Origin: Anaerolineales bacterium
GTDB taxonomy: Bacteria > Chloroflexota > Anaerolineae > Anaerolineales > E44-bin32
DNA: 64,000 nucleotides
Direction: 5' to 3'
Assembly (NCBI GenBank): GCA_029210945.1
Contig: JARGGH010000013.1
Span: forward strand, 1 to 64,000
This document shows positions 9,193 through 18,790 of the stretch, in pieces. The position numbers and the translations under genes were made by a program. Position 1 is the first letter of the stretch. Each line of letters begins with the position of its first letter. The notes beneath the pieces were generated by a model, which was not told where the DNA came from, made no database searches, and worked only from the letters and a program-made list of their open reading frames with translations.

Positions 9193-10314
9193 TCAGTGGT
9201 TCGACGGCCTATCTCCAGGTTCCCTGCGAACCTGCTCGATCTTGAAGGGTACCCCGCCTTCCGCAAAATAATGATGGACATCTCGCTGTGGAAATGGAAG
9301 CTCGATCCCCTCTCTTCGCAGTGTGTTGTACATCGCGGTGTTTACCCGATCGAACATCCGCCGCGTGTCTTCGTAACTATCGAGCCACCATCGGACGCGA
9401 AAGATCAACGCAGAATCGCCGAACTCAAGGAAAAGCGCCTCGACCGGATGGTCGTCCAGCACCCCCTCAACTTCCCGCACCGCGTCGATGATCGTCTGGC
9501 GTGCATGTTCGAGGTCTGTGCCGTAAGAGACGCCGATGTGAATCTGTATTCTGTACATCGTGTCTGGATAAGAATAGTTCACGATCAAGCTTTTCCCAAT
9601 GACCGAATTTGGGACGATGACCATGCGGTTGTCGCGCGTGCGGATGCGCGTGCTGCGCAGGCCGATATCAACGACATCGCCCCAGGTGCCGAGGTCTTGT
9701 ATTTCAATCCGGTCACCGATCCGGTATGGCCGGTCGATCATGATCACAAAACCCGCAATCGTGTCCGAGAGGGTCTCCTGGGCTGCGAGCGCGATGGCCA
9801 GGGAACCGACGCCGAGCGTTGTCACCAGCGCGCTCACGTCCGCCTCGAAATGGCTGAGCAGGATGATCAGCACGATCGTCACCAGAAGAATCTGAAGCAC
9901 CCTGCGGAAGAAGGGAATCAACTGATTGTCGAGCTCGGTCTCGGTGCGGCTGGAAATCTCATCCTGATACCAGTGTGACAGCTCACCGATCAGGCGCCAG
10001 ATGGCAAGAGCCACCACGAAGGCGAAGAGCACGTAGAACGTCTCTCCGATCCAGCGATCCCACGCCGCCGGCAAAAAATCGAGGCGTTCGATACCAAACT
10101 GTGCCGTCAGGACGAGCAAGAAAAGGAATAGTGTTGGGTGCAGTGCTGAGACCAATGCATCATCAAATCCGGTTTGCGTTCGACTCGTCAACCTGCCGAT
10201 GACCCGCCTTAAAATCCAGCGCAGCAATGGATATCCAAACAATATGACGCCAAGGAAGATGGCGATCGAGATCCCAATCTGTATCCATTCATCTGCTGGT
10301 AATCCCAAGAACAT
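9193..10314 (-). CDS. MscS-family mechanosensitive ion channel
   Basis: A 373-residue small-conductance mechanosensitive channel. About four hydrophobic segments occupy residues 8-160; the last is the pore helix rich in Gly/Ala (TTLGVGSLAIALAAQETLS). The beta domain follows with RPYRIGDRIEIQ, and then the alpha/beta cytoplasmic vestibule to about residue 350. Such channels release solutes on hypo-osmotic shock. The start is fixed by AGGAGG upstream of the ATG. It is longer than E. coli MscS by one N-terminal helix, as is usual in environmental bacteria. Confidence 0.93.
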   Translation of the reverse strand: MFLGLPADEWIQIGISIAIFLGVILFGYPLLRWILRRVIGRLTSRTQTGFDDALVSALHPTLFLFLLVLTAQFGIERLDFLPAAWDRWIGETFYVLFAFVVALAIWRLIGELSHWYQDEISSRTETELDNQLIPFFRRVLQILLVTIVLIILLSHFEADVSALVTTLGVGSLAIALAAQETLSDTIAGFVIMIDRPYRIGDRIEIQDLGTWGDVVDIGLRSTRIRTRDNRMVIVPNSVIGKSLIVNYSYPDTMYRIQIHIGVSYGTDLEHARQTIIDAVREVEGVLDDHPVEALFLEFGDSALIFRVRWWLDSYEDTRRMFDRVNTAMYNTLRREGIELPFPQRDVHHYFAEGGVPFKIEQVRREPGDRPSNH

Positions 10315-10397
10315 GATTGTGCCTCCTGCAGCCTTGTGGCCCGTATGCGGTTACACCGCGCCGATCTCCGGCGAGAACTCGTTCTCCCCCTCCGGCT

Positions 10398-10583
10398 TCA
10401 GGGCTCTTTTATCGTCTTGATTGCTTCCCCGGGGTTCGCCATCCTGCTCATCATCGCAAGGATAATATCACTCGCTATCAGCGCGCCCAATGAGATCCGC
10501 TCGCTGCGCACGACCGGCTGCACCTGGAGACCGCAGACACACCCACTTCCACCCAGGTTTAGCATTGATCCAGCCGACGTCAC
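10398..10583 (-). CDS. Doubtful 61-residue ORF between the acidic protein and mscS
   Basis: A GTG-initiated frame begins two bases after the stop of the upstream gene and ends before mscS. It has a glycine-rich start with two cysteines and a hydrophobic middle (GALIASDIILAMMSRM). I recognise no family. Its position would fit a small third gene of an operon, but there is no clear ribosome-binding site, and it may be only leader sequence for mscS. Confidence 0.2.
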   Translation of the reverse strand: MTSAGSMLNLGGSGCVCGLQVQPVVRSERISLGALIASDIILAMMSRMANPGEAIKTIKEP

Positions 10584-10585
10584 GA

Positions 10586-10960
10586 TCAGGTTTTATCGTC
10601 GTGGCTGACGGCTCCTGGCCCGGAAGCCATCGATGATATGACTTGCTCTAAATATTGATTCAAACGACCGAGCACACTGACCAGTTCTGACTCAACCTTA
10701 TCCGCGACCTCACCTTCTTGAACTCGCCGCGACCAGTCATCCACTTCGGCACGCATACGTCTTCCTGTGGGAGATTCAGCAAACTCATTCGCGGTGCGGT
10801 TCAGCGCGGCCCCCAGCTCTTCAATCCCCGCCTGCAGATCCGCTGACAGCCGCTTTCGTTCCTCGCTCTGCCAGGCCTGCTCAACCGCTCTTCGCAGGTT
10901 TTCGCCCAGGCGCTCAAATTCATCCTCGAACGGGTCGCTGTGTCTTGCTTCGTCGTCCAT
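10586..10960 (-). CDS. Acidic helical hypothetical protein
   Basis: A 124-residue, highly charged, almost entirely helical protein starting MDDEARHSDPF. The start at 10960 is set by GGGAGGACGC immediately upstream; the frame is open further but lacks support. Heptad-like patterns (FERLGENLRRAVEQAW; IEELGAALNRTANEF) suggest a coiled coil. There is no signal peptide or membrane segment. It resembles small hypothetical proteins found near envelope-stress genes, but no function can be assigned. It is divergent from the GNAT-like gene at 11105 and upstream of mscS on the same strand. Confidence 0.6.
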   Translation of the reverse strand: MDDEARHSDPFEDEFERLGENLRRAVEQAWQSEERKRLSADLQAGIEELGAALNRTANEFAESPTGRRMRAEVDDWSRRVQEGEVADKVESELVSVLGRLNQYLEQVISSMASGPGAVSHDDKT

Positions 10961-11104
10961 TGCGTCCTCCCGGGACAACATGCCCTGATCGAATGTGGCA
11001 CACTGAAAGGATCCCTTTGCAGTATACTGCACCTGTCATGGCACCTTCCACACCATAAACCGGATCAGGCTGGACGTGGTGAGGAGTTCGATCGGCAGGC
11101 GATT

Positions 11105-12226
11105 ATGAACGTTACCCTGGTTGACACGCAGAATCGGGAGCACGTCAGGAAGTTCCTCGATCTTCCCTTTTCGATTTACCGCAACATTCCGCAATGGGTT
11201 CCGCCATTGCGAATCGACGCCCGAAAACAACTCGATCGCCGCCGCAATCCATTTTTCGAGCATTCGGAGGCGGTCTTCTTGCTCGCAGAGGATTCCAACC
11301 AGCAGCCTGTGGGCCGTTTATGTGTGATGAACAACAAACGCTATAACGACCTCAAGGGCGCCAGGACAGGTTTCTTCTATCTTTTTGATTCAGTCGATGA
11401 CAGACGGGTTTCGCAAGCTTTGTTCGATTCTGGTCTTTCATGGGCGCGTGAGCAGGGCCTGAATCGCATCGTGGGGCCGAAGGGCTTCGTCGCCACGGAT
11501 GGGCTGGGCATGTTGATCGAAGGCTTCGAGCACCGTCCTGCTTTCGGGATCCCTTACAACCCGGCCTATTATCCTGCGCTGGTTGAAGCCGCCGGGTTCA
11601 GGCGGCTTCGTGATCTTGTCTCCGGGTATGTCGACCGGTCGGCGCAGGTGCCCGACCGCATATTTTCGATCGCCCGCATGGTCGCCAAGCGCAAAGGCCT
11701 GGATGTCGTCGGGCTCACCAAACGGAGCGAGCTGCGCAAAATCGCGCCGGAGATCAAAACGCTTTACAACCGCGTGCTGGGGGGCTTCGAGGACAACGTT
11801 CCCTTGTCGGACGCTGAGCTGGACAGCATCGTCAACCAGATGATCTGGTTCGCCGATCCGAAATTAATTAAGGTCGCCCGCAAAGAGGGTGAGTTGATTG
11901 GTTTTGTCTTTGGATTCCCGGATATCTCGGCAGCGCTGCAGCGCACGGGAGGCCGGCTGTTTCCATTTGGTTGGATCGACCTGCTCCTGGAACTCCGCCG
12001 CACCCGATGGGTTAACCTGAACGGCGGCGGGATCGTGGAAGAGCACCAGGGGATGGGCGGCACGGCGATCTTACTCAGCGAGATTGCCCGTTCGCTGCTC
12101 GACAGCCAATACCAGTACGCTGACCTGGTCCAAATCCGCGAAGAGAACGACCGCATGCTGCGCGAGATTCGCCAGTTCGGGATTGAATTCTACAAGACGC
12201 ATCGGATGTATGAACAGGCCCTCTGA
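11105..12226 (+). CDS. GNAT-like N-acetyltransferase-fold protein
   Basis: A 373-residue protein matching a bacterial family annotated as hypothetical or GNAT-fold, starting MNVTLVDTQNREHVRKFLD. Typical segments are PQWVPPLRIDARKQL near residue 36, VGRLCVMNN near 66, GLNRIVGPKGF near 118 and GIPYNPAYYPALVEAAGF near 146. The C-terminal half looks like the acyl-CoA-binding part of a GNAT fold (GGGIVEEHQGMGGTAIL near 310). The ATG at 11105 is chosen because homology-like sequence begins there; the frame extends 55 codons further without such features. Substrate unknown. It probably shares a transcript with the phosphatase at 12277. Confidence 0.65.
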   Translation: MNVTLVDTQNREHVRKFLDLPFSIYRNIPQWVPPLRIDARKQLDRRRNPFFEHSEAVFLLAEDSNQQPVGRLCVMNNKRYNDLKGARTGFFYLFDSVDDRRVSQALFDSGLSWAREQGLNRIVGPKGFVATDGLGMLIEGFEHRPAFGIPYNPAYYPALVEAAGFRRLRDLVSGYVDRSAQVPDRIFSIARMVAKRKGLDVVGLTKRSELRKIAPEIKTLYNRVLGGFEDNVPLSDAELDSIVNQMIWFADPKLIKVARKEGELIGFVFGFPDISAALQRTGGRLFPFGWIDLLLELRRTRWVNLNGGGIVEEHQGMGGTAILLSEIARSLLDSQYQYADLVQIREENDRMLREIRQFGIEFYKTHRMYEQAL

Positions 12227-12276
12227 GCTGGCTGGTGATCACCTTTCACATAATCGAACGACTTCATGAGGTTTGA

Positions 12277-14076
12277 ATGAAAGCAGGCGAATTGTCCCAT
12301 CAGGATCTTGAGGCGCTTAACCGGATCGTCACTGCGCTGAATCAGTCGATCGATACCCGCTCGTTGCTGGACCGGACGCTCAGCGAACTGCTCGATATCA
12401 TGGACCTTGAGACCGGTTGGATTTTTCTGAGGAAAGACGATCCGAAAGGCGAGCATCAACCGGCCTCTTTCGAGCTTGCAGCCCACCACAATCTGCCTCC
12501 TGCGATGCGCGCTGAACTCGACCATGCCTGGGAAGGCAGCTGTGCCTGCCAGGACCTATTGATCCAGGGTACATTTGACGAAGCGTATACCGAGGTCGAA
12601 TGCAGCCGCCTGGCGGCCGCAACCGGCGACCGCCTCGGGCTCCAGATCCACGCCTCGACACCGCTTCGCTCCGGAGACCAGTTGCTCGGAGTTCTTAATG
12701 TCGCTGCAAGTACATGGAAAGTTTTTAGACCTGAGAAGTTGGCATTGCTCAGCAATGTCGGCAACCAGCTGGGTATCGCGCTCGAGAGAGCGCGGTTGTA
12801 CGATCAGCTCAAGGCCCGATTTGGGACCGAGCAATCGATGCTTCTATCGCTCTCCAATCAACTGCTTGAGCGGAAGAGCCTCAACGATCTGATAAGTTTC
12901 TTGGTCCGCGAGATCCCCAAGCAACTGGATATCGATGCGTGCGCCCTGCTGCTGCCAAGCGAAGATAAAAAGGCGCTCACATTCCACGCCGTCGAAGGCT
13001 GGAAATCAAACCCGATCAGCGAGAAGCGCTCGATCCCCATCGATGCGTCAACCGGTCCCGGCCAGGTCATGCAAACCGGGGAACCGTTGATCATCGAAGA
13101 TTTGCGAGCCTACGATCCAACCACCTGGGCTCCTGAGTGGATTCTGCGCGAAGGCTTTCGCGGGCACGCCATTTTCCCGCTGCTCGTCGAGGGCAATTCG
13201 ATTGGCGTGCTGATCCTCGATTCTCGCCGCGTCCACACTTACGATGAAGATAAGATCAAGTTCCTCCAGTTAATCGCCAATCAGGGCGCGATCGCGATTG
13301 AGAAGGCGCGCCTGCAGGAGGAGGAGATTCAACGCAAGAGCATGGAGCACGAACTCAATCTCGGCCGCCAGATCCAGTTGGCACTGCTCCCCGAAGAACT
13401 ACCAAGGATTGAAGGTTGGGACTTCGCGGCCATGAACCTGGCGGCGCAGCAAGTTGGTGGTGATTTCTATGACTGTTTCCAGCTGCCATGCCCTGAAGGG
13501 CATTATGGGTTCGTCATGGCGGACGTTTCAGGCAAGGGGGTGCCGGCTGCGCTCTACATGGCGATGTGCAGGACGATTGTCCGCTCGATCGGCATCAGTG
13601 GTCGCTCCCCTGACCAGGCGCTCAAGAAAGCCAACGAAATCATCCACAAAGACAGCCGCGCAGATCTGTTCGTCAGCATCTTCTACGCCCATCTCGACCG
13701 ACAGAACGGCGTGATCAGCTACGCCAATGCAGGTCATAACCCGCCTCTTCTGTTGAGGCAGAAGAGCGGCGCGATCGAGACCTTGCCCACCAGAGGCATC
13801 GTGCTCGGCGCGATCCAGAGTGTTGAGATCGAGCCAGGATCGATGCAAATGGATCGAGGAGACCAACTGCTACTGTATACGGATGGTGTTATCGATGCAA
13901 TCAACCCGGCAGGTGACCGCTTTGGCATGGATCGTTTTGTGAAGAACTTCCAGGATAATCACGCTCGACCGCCCCGGGAGGTGCTCGCCTCCCTGCTCGA
14001 TGAGATCGATCATTTCTCGCTCTCACAGCCGCAAACCGACGATCTTACGCTGCTTCTCATCCGCCGCCGCGCTTGA
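12277..14076 (+). CDS. GAF-GAF-SpoIIE serine phosphatase (RsbU-like)
   Basis: A 599-residue cytosolic signalling protein. Two GAF sensor domains (about 20-165 and 195-345) are joined by helices to a PP2C/SpoIIE phosphatase (about 385-598). The phosphatase motifs are intact: VGGDFYDCF with metal-binding Asp, MADVSGKGVPAALYMA, NAGHNPPLL, LYTDGV and a final TDDLTLLLI. Proteins of this type dephosphorylate anti-anti-sigma factors in partner-switching stress responses. No anti-sigma or antagonist gene lies nearby, so the target is elsewhere. The GAF ligand is unknown. Confidence 0.92.
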   Translation: MKAGELSHQDLEALNRIVTALNQSIDTRSLLDRTLSELLDIMDLETGWIFLRKDDPKGEHQPASFELAAHHNLPPAMRAELDHAWEGSCACQDLLIQGTFDEAYTEVECSRLAAATGDRLGLQIHASTPLRSGDQLLGVLNVAASTWKVFRPEKLALLSNVGNQLGIALERARLYDQLKARFGTEQSMLLSLSNQLLERKSLNDLISFLVREIPKQLDIDACALLLPSEDKKALTFHAVEGWKSNPISEKRSIPIDASTGPGQVMQTGEPLIIEDLRAYDPTTWAPEWILREGFRGHAIFPLLVEGNSIGVLILDSRRVHTYDEDKIKFLQLIANQGAIAIEKARLQEEEIQRKSMEHELNLGRQIQLALLPEELPRIEGWDFAAMNLAAQQVGGDFYDCFQLPCPEGHYGFVMADVSGKGVPAALYMAMCRTIVRSIGISGRSPDQALKKANEIIHKDSRADLFVSIFYAHLDRQNGVISYANAGHNPPLLLRQKSGAIETLPTRGIVLGAIQSVEIEPGSMQMDRGDQLLLYTDGVIDAINPAGDRFGMDRFVKNFQDNHARPPREVLASLLDEIDHFSLSQPQTDDLTLLLIRRRA

Positions 14077-14140
14077 GCTTTGACGGCCAAAAAAGCCGCA
14101 GGGCGGAATCTGGCTTTCTATATGTCACTCTGTAGTTTGA

Positions 14141-15262
14141 TCAGTCGGGGAGTCCCGCCAGCTCACTTGCGATGCGCGCTGCAATCCGTGTGGCTGCCTC
14201 AGGACGGGCATGCAAAGCACATTGTTGGCGCATGCCCGCCAGGATCGACGGGTTGGAAAGGATGCGGTGGACGGCCGCAGCTGTGCGTTCCGGTCCCGGA
14301 GCCCAGTAGCCCGTCCCGCTGTTGACAACGAAGTCGACATTGCCATCCTCCTGGCCGGGAAGACGGCTGTACAGGACCGTGGGGAGATGCGCGTTCATGG
14401 CCTCACTAATCGTGCCTGGTCCCGCCTTGGTAACAAGCAGCGAGGCAGCGCGCATCATCTCAGGCATCCTCTTTTCAAACCCGTAAAAAAAGACCGGGCG
14501 ACCCCACTGCTTGCGTCTCATCTCCGCAAGCAGCTCCTTATTCCTGCCGGCGATAATTGCTAATGCGAACGGAGTATCCAGTTTCGAGAGTGCGCGCGCC
14601 GTCAGCTGCAGCGGCCCCATACCCTCTCCGCCTCCCACCAGAAGGACGACGGGCAGGTCCTCGGGGTATCCCAGAAGCCGGCAGTACTCTTTGCGGTCGC
14701 CCGGCGCGCGTGTGTGAGCTTGCGAGACAGGCAGCCCGATCACATCCACCTTTGATGGGTGGACACCATTGTCGATCGCACGCTGCCTGGCTTGCTCCGT
14801 CGCAACGATGCAGACGTCGACCGCCGGCGCATACCAGAATGAATGCGCGGTGATCATATCGGTCACTACGGTCATGAATAACGGTCTCTCCGGACCGAGT
14901 TCACGGATGAATCCCGCATTGAAGAGCGGATGCACCGATACGTACAGATCGGCGGGATGGTCTTGTTTGATGCGGGCTACAGCCCGCTTGATGGCAGGAC
15001 GAAACGTGGTTTGAAGCATTCGCGCTCTGCGTTGGCCATCGGTGAGTTTGTAGCCCACCTCCCAGGCGAGCGGCAGTTTTGTCATCTCAGGATAGAGATC
15101 AGGGGTTTTATCCAGCGGTCGCGGCGCGTATTCCTTAAATACATCGACTTGCGAAATCTGAAAGCTGCCTGGATAGCTCAACTCCAGCGCCTCGACGATC
15201 GCTTCCGTCGCGCTGCGGTGACCACCGCCCGTGTCAGAAAATAGAAATAGGACTTTCTTCAT
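14141..15262 (-). CDS. MGDG-synthase-like diacylglycerol glycosyltransferase
   Basis: A 373-residue glycosyltransferase of the GT28/MGDG-synthase type (compare UgtP), which adds a sugar from a nucleotide donor to diacylglycerol at the membrane. The N-terminal domain carries LFLFSDTGGGHRSA near residue 4 and VSVHPLFN near 90; the C-terminal donor-binding domain has LLVGGGEGMGP near 202 and TKAGPGTISEA near 277. The frame is open 13 codons further, but MKKVLFLFSDTGGGH is the family start, so 15262 is used. A product role in membrane glycolipid synthesis is inferred. Confidence 0.85.
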   Translation of the reverse strand: MKKVLFLFSDTGGGHRSATEAIVEALELSYPGSFQISQVDVFKEYAPRPLDKTPDLYPEMTKLPLAWEVGYKLTDGQRRARMLQTTFRPAIKRAVARIKQDHPADLYVSVHPLFNAGFIRELGPERPLFMTVVTDMITAHSFWYAPAVDVCIVATEQARQRAIDNGVHPSKVDVIGLPVSQAHTRAPGDRKEYCRLLGYPEDLPVVLLVGGGEGMGPLQLTARALSKLDTPFALAIIAGRNKELLAEMRRKQWGRPVFFYGFEKRMPEMMRAASLLVTKAGPGTISEAMNAHLPTVLYSRLPGQEDGNVDFVVNSGTGYWAPGPERTAAAVHRILSNPSILAGMRQQCALHARPEAATRIAARIASELAGLPD

Positions 15263-15507
15263 TTCACGTCGCCACGCTGTCGATGCTGGCTGCATTATCA
15301 TTGCGACCGGCGGCTATTGTACCGCGTGCCGGTTCGTTTCCGAACTAAACTTCCGGCTCCAACCAATCCTTCGCGGGGGATATTGCCGGCCTGCCAGTTG
15401 AGCCCTGCGGGCGGCGCCGAGCTGCCGGACACCTCCCGCAGGCGGCCGAGCGCAGTTTCACGTGCGCTGATGATGCCCCGGGGAGATTCGGTTCAGGCTT
15501 AGCTGAG

Positions 15508-16431
15508 CTACAAAACCTCGTCCGCGGATGAAACGATCTGCATCCCTTTCTCGGCGAACGCATTGAACGCCTCGCTGGCGAGCGCATCGAAGTCGATCTC
15601 CGGGTGCTGTACAGCGGAGGTGCAATCCTCCAGCAAGTAGAGTTTCTCCATCACCTTACGATCCCCGCCGTGGCGCCTGACGATCGAAGCGACCGTCTCA
15701 AGCACGCAGTGGCTTTTGGCCTGACCGGCGAAATAAAGCGCGTCGAACGAGAGCAGTTGCTCCAAAAGCGCTTCGTTCAACGTGCCGCGGGGATCCTCCG
15801 GGACCTTCACCTCGGGCTCAAGCAGCGAGTAATATTCGGTTTTGTCGATCATGCCTTTGATTTCGAATGTCGGTTGCGTGGAGCGCGCCGCCGAGTGGTA
15901 GGCGATCGCTTCATAAAGGATCGGCGTCAAGGCATGACCCGGGGTGCCAACCAGGACGTGAAATGGCCAGATCATGAGGTCCTTCTTGGCTTGATCTTGC
16001 AAGGCATGGACGTAATCCACTGACCAGTCAACCTCATACAACGGCCGCCAGGAGCCGTTCTCAACCGCTTCAACCGTGATCGCAGTGTAGGGGTCCGGAT
16101 GCTCACCTTCGACATCCACCCACCAGGTTGGGAAGAAAATCTGCAGCGGCGTGTGGCTGTCCAGTGAGGCGAAGATGCGCGTGATTCTTGCTGTATTCCT
16201 GTAGAGCCATTCGGCGGTGCGCTTCGCATCCTCCACCGCCCCCGGGACGCTGAGCGCGCCATCCTCGTGCACGAAATCAACCTGGGCGTCGACCAGCATC
16301 AACGCGATGGTTCGGCCGTCCTGCTCAACCGGAGGCGTGGACTCTCGCAGCCCTGCGCGGACCGCCTCTGTCACCTGCGGGGAGATCAGCTCGCCAGCAC
16401 GGCCAATACTGCTAAAAGTTGGAACGCTCAT
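15508..16431 (-). CDS. Isochorismatase/nicotinamidase-like cysteine hydrolase
   Basis: A 307-residue cysteine hydrolase-fold protein. The catalytic triad is visible as LVDAQVDFVHEDGAL (Asp near residue 43), a lysine region near 145 and AKSHCVLETV (Cys near 240). AGGAGGT precedes the ATG at 16431, which overrides the longer frame. It is about 100 residues longer than typical nicotinamidases; the extra length lies between the Asp and Cys regions and includes an aromatic stretch (FFPTWWVDVEGEHP). It may act on nicotinamide or another amide. Upstream lies a BON-domain gene on the same strand. Confidence 0.8.
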   Translation of the reverse strand: MSVPTFSSIGRAGELISPQVTEAVRAGLRESTPPVEQDGRTIALMLVDAQVDFVHEDGALSVPGAVEDAKRTAEWLYRNTARITRIFASLDSHTPLQIFFPTWWVDVEGEHPDPYTAITVEAVENGSWRPLYEVDWSVDYVHALQDQAKKDLMIWPFHVLVGTPGHALTPILYEAIAYHSAARSTQPTFEIKGMIDKTEYYSLLEPEVKVPEDPRGTLNEALLEQLLSFDALYFAGQAKSHCVLETVASIVRRHGGDRKVMEKLYLLEDCTSAVQHPEIDFDALASEAFNAFAEKGMQIVSSADEVL

Positions 16432-16523
16432 GCGATTACCTCCTGGATTTTCATCATCGAACGGCGACCGAAAGGCCGCAGCCAAATTATAGCCTGCCTG
16501 CATGAGCAGGCTCAATCATAACA

Positions 16524-16561
16524 AACGGCGCTCCCGCCATAACAGAGAAGTAAGCGCCGTT
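16524..16561 (-). terminator. Likely terminator of the BON-domain gene
   Basis: A 9-bp GC-rich inverted repeat (16524-16532 with 16553-16561) with a 20-base loop lies just after the BON gene stop. Reading leftward it is followed by TTTGTTAT, a weak T-tract. Confidence 0.45.
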
Positions 16562-16581
16562 CATCAATATGCAGCTTCGGG

Positions 16582-17121
16582 CTAGAACCGGACGTTCACA
16601 TCTTCCGGGTTGACACTGATGTGCCGGTCCATTGCCGCGACGACGTCCTCAGCGATGCGTTCATCTTTGATCGATTCGGTCGGCACAACCGCCAGTTTAT
16701 TGGACACACCCAACACACCGATGACCTCTGAAGTCTCCATCCGGGCACGCACCTTTTTCCAGTACGCATCGACCGCGCCTTCCAGGGTCACCCACCCTTT
16801 GGACACGCTAACATCGATCTTGTAGGAGGCGAGGTCAGGATTCCAGCGTAGCTTCTCAACAACGTATCGCTGGATCTCATCGTCCGCCGGCATTTTGGTC
16901 TCGGTGACATATTCGACGTCCAGATCGTTGACGACCAGAGGAACACCGTCGACAAACCAGGAGTCATCATAAGCGGCGTCCTTCGCCGTGAAGCTTGGAA
17001 CGCTGCCAATTAACGTGACGATGCCGTCATCGACCTCAATCTGCACATCCGCAGCGTCCACACGGTGATCCCAGTAGAGTTGATCGGTTACATCCTTCTT
17101 GATCTTTTCATCAATCGTCAT
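16582..17121 (-). CDS. BON-domain protein
   Basis: A 179-residue protein with two complete BON domains (about 5-70 and 75-148) and a shortened third one. Repeated hallmarks are VDDGIVTLIGSVPSF and VSKGWVTLEGAVDAYW, the strand-glycine core of the BON fold. BON domains bind lipid surfaces or polymers and are common in osmotic-stress proteins such as OsmY. No signal peptide is apparent, so it is probably cytoplasmic or peripheral to the membrane. Start 17121 follows GAGAGGATC. It is divergent from the protease gene at 17498. Confidence 0.85.
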   Translation of the reverse strand: MTIDEKIKKDVTDQLYWDHRVDAADVQIEVDDGIVTLIGSVPSFTAKDAAYDDSWFVDGVPLVVNDLDVEYVTETKMPADDEIQRYVVEKLRWNPDLASYKIDVSVSKGWVTLEGAVDAYWKKVRARMETSEVIGVLGVSNKLAVVPTESIKDERIAEDVVAAMDRHISVNPEDVNVRF

Positions 17122-17497
17122 CTTTCGATCCTCTCTTTCAATCAGACAGTGCCGCAATTCCCGCTCCCGAAGGCACTTTCCCGGAACGGTGGAGGCCCCC
17201 TCGGCCAACTCCAGTCTGGAATCAGGTTAAGGGTCAGTTCTTAAAGATTTCTAAAGTCGCATCCCTTGAGTCTCACAACGTTTTAACGTTTTCATCCTCA
17301 CCCGGTCTTCTCACATGTGACAATGCAGACTGATCCATAACCACAGGCCATCAAGGTCCAGCAAGAATTCCGTGAGAAAAGAGTCACCAACGTTAGCAGC
17401 CCGCTACAGGGAATTGGGAGAATATCCAGGCGCACCAGTCATCTTTCTGCTGCGGCTGACTGGGGCGACATACGAGGAACTGGCAGAGACGGAGGCT
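17122..17497. promoter_or_regulatory. Divergent intergenic region with AACGTT repeats
   Basis: This 376-base gap separates two divergent genes and must hold both promoters. It contains two copies of the palindrome AACGTT separated by TT (17277-17290), which together form a longer symmetrical site that could bind a regulator. No reliable -10/-35 pair could be assigned. The open frame from 17372 lacks protein-like features. Confidence 0.35.
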
Positions 17498-18679
17498 GAA
17501 ATGCGAAACAGCGGATTCAAGCTCGGTACTTTCTTCGGTATCGATATTTATATCGATTGGAGCTGGCTGCTCATCTTTTTGTTGATCAGTTGGAATCTGG
17601 GCAGCGGCTTTGGCGAAATCCATCCAGATTGGAGCACGACGCTCCAATGGAGCATGGCCGTACTGGCAGCGCTGTTATTCTTCGCGTCCGTCCTGGCGCA
17701 CGAGATGGCCCATTCGCTGGTTGCCCAGAGACAGGGGCTTCCGGTCCGTCGGATCACATTGTTCCTCTTCGGTGGGGTCAGCAATATTGAACGTGAGCCC
17801 CCTTCGCCGAAGGCGGAATTCCTGATTTCTATTGTCGGGCCGCTTACCAGCATCGCGCTCGGGATCGGTTTTATTTTGATATCGGGTGTCGGCCTCAGCT
17901 CACTCTCGATCCCCGGAGACCAGCCTTTGCAGGCTCTCTCGGATCTGGGCCCGATCACCACGATGCTCTTGTGGCTGGGGCCGATCAATCTGCTCTTGGG
18001 GGTATTTAACCTCATCCCGGGGTTCCCTTTGGACGGCGGAAGGGTGCTGCGCTCGATACTCTGGGCGGGAACCGGCAACCTGAAACGCGCCACACGCTGG
18101 GCTTCTTATGCCGGACAGCTCGTCGCCTGGTTGATGATCGGCGGCGGCATCGCCATGATTTTCGGCGTGCAAATCCCCTTTTTCGGAACGGGTTTCGTGA
18201 GCGGCCTATGGCTGGCGTTCATCGGATGGTTTTTGCACAGCGCCTCTGTGAGTAGCTACCGGCAGGTTGTCGTACGAGACATCCTCGAGGATGTGCCTGT
18301 CGGGCGTATGATGAGGCGCGACGCCCCCACCGTGCAGCCCGATATCTCGATCAGCAATCTGGTTCAATACATCATGGATTCGGACGATTACGCGTTTCCG
18401 GTCGTGGACGGGGATGAACTCGTCGGCGTCGTGACCCTCGATGATGTCCGGTCGGTGTCCAAGGAGCGGTGGGATGAGGTACCGGTCCGGCAAGCGATGA
18501 CGCCACGCGCCCAGCTTGAAACCGTCGACCCGACCTTTGACGCTGCCGACGCGCTCCAGAAAATCACCGCAAGCGATATCCGCCAGCTGCCCGTCATCGA
18601 AGACGGCAAACTCGTAGGCTTGCTGCGCAGGCGTGACCTGGTCCGCTGGCTCCAACTGCACGCGGAGAGCGAGATCTAG
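17498..18679 (+). CDS. Site-2 protease (M50) with two CBS domains
   Basis: A 393-residue intramembrane zinc metalloprotease. About six hydrophobic segments span residues 10-260. The zinc motif HEMAH (His68, Glu69, His72) is in one helix and the third ligand region PGFPLDGGR is near residue 175. Two CBS domains follow (about 265-325 and 330-390), as in the archaeal and cyanobacterial SpoIVFB-like group where nucleotide binding may tune activity. The frame opens earlier at 17372, but GGAGGCTGAA before the ATG at 17498 and the start of the fold support the shorter form. Substrate unknown. Confidence 0.92.
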   Translation, partial: EMRNSGFKLGTFFGIDIYIDWSWLLIFLLISWNLGSGFGEIHPDWSTTLQWSMAVLAALLFFASVLAHEMAHSLVAQRQGLPVRRITLFLFGGVSNIEREPPSPKAEFLISIVGPLTSIALGIGFILISGVGLSSLSIPGDQPLQALSDLGPITTMLLWLGPINLLLGVFNLIPGFPLDGGRVLRSILWAGTGNLKRATRWASYAGQLVAWLMIGGGIAMIFGVQIPFFGTGFVSGLWLAFIGWFLHSASVSSYRQVVVRDILEDVPVGRMMRRDAPTVQPDISISNLVQYIMDSDDYAFPVVDGDELVGVVTLDDVRSVSKERWDEVPVRQAMTPRAQLETVDPTFDAADALQKITASDIRQLPVIEDGKLVGLLRRRDLVRWLQLHAESEI

Positions 18680-18790
18680 CGGACGGATGAAATCGAGGCA
18701 TGGAAGACAACGAGGCACGCGTATCCGCTCCCCTTTTTTCTCTGCCAGGGGATGGTTGTGGTAGGAGAGACCCGCGAACGGCTTTGGAAG

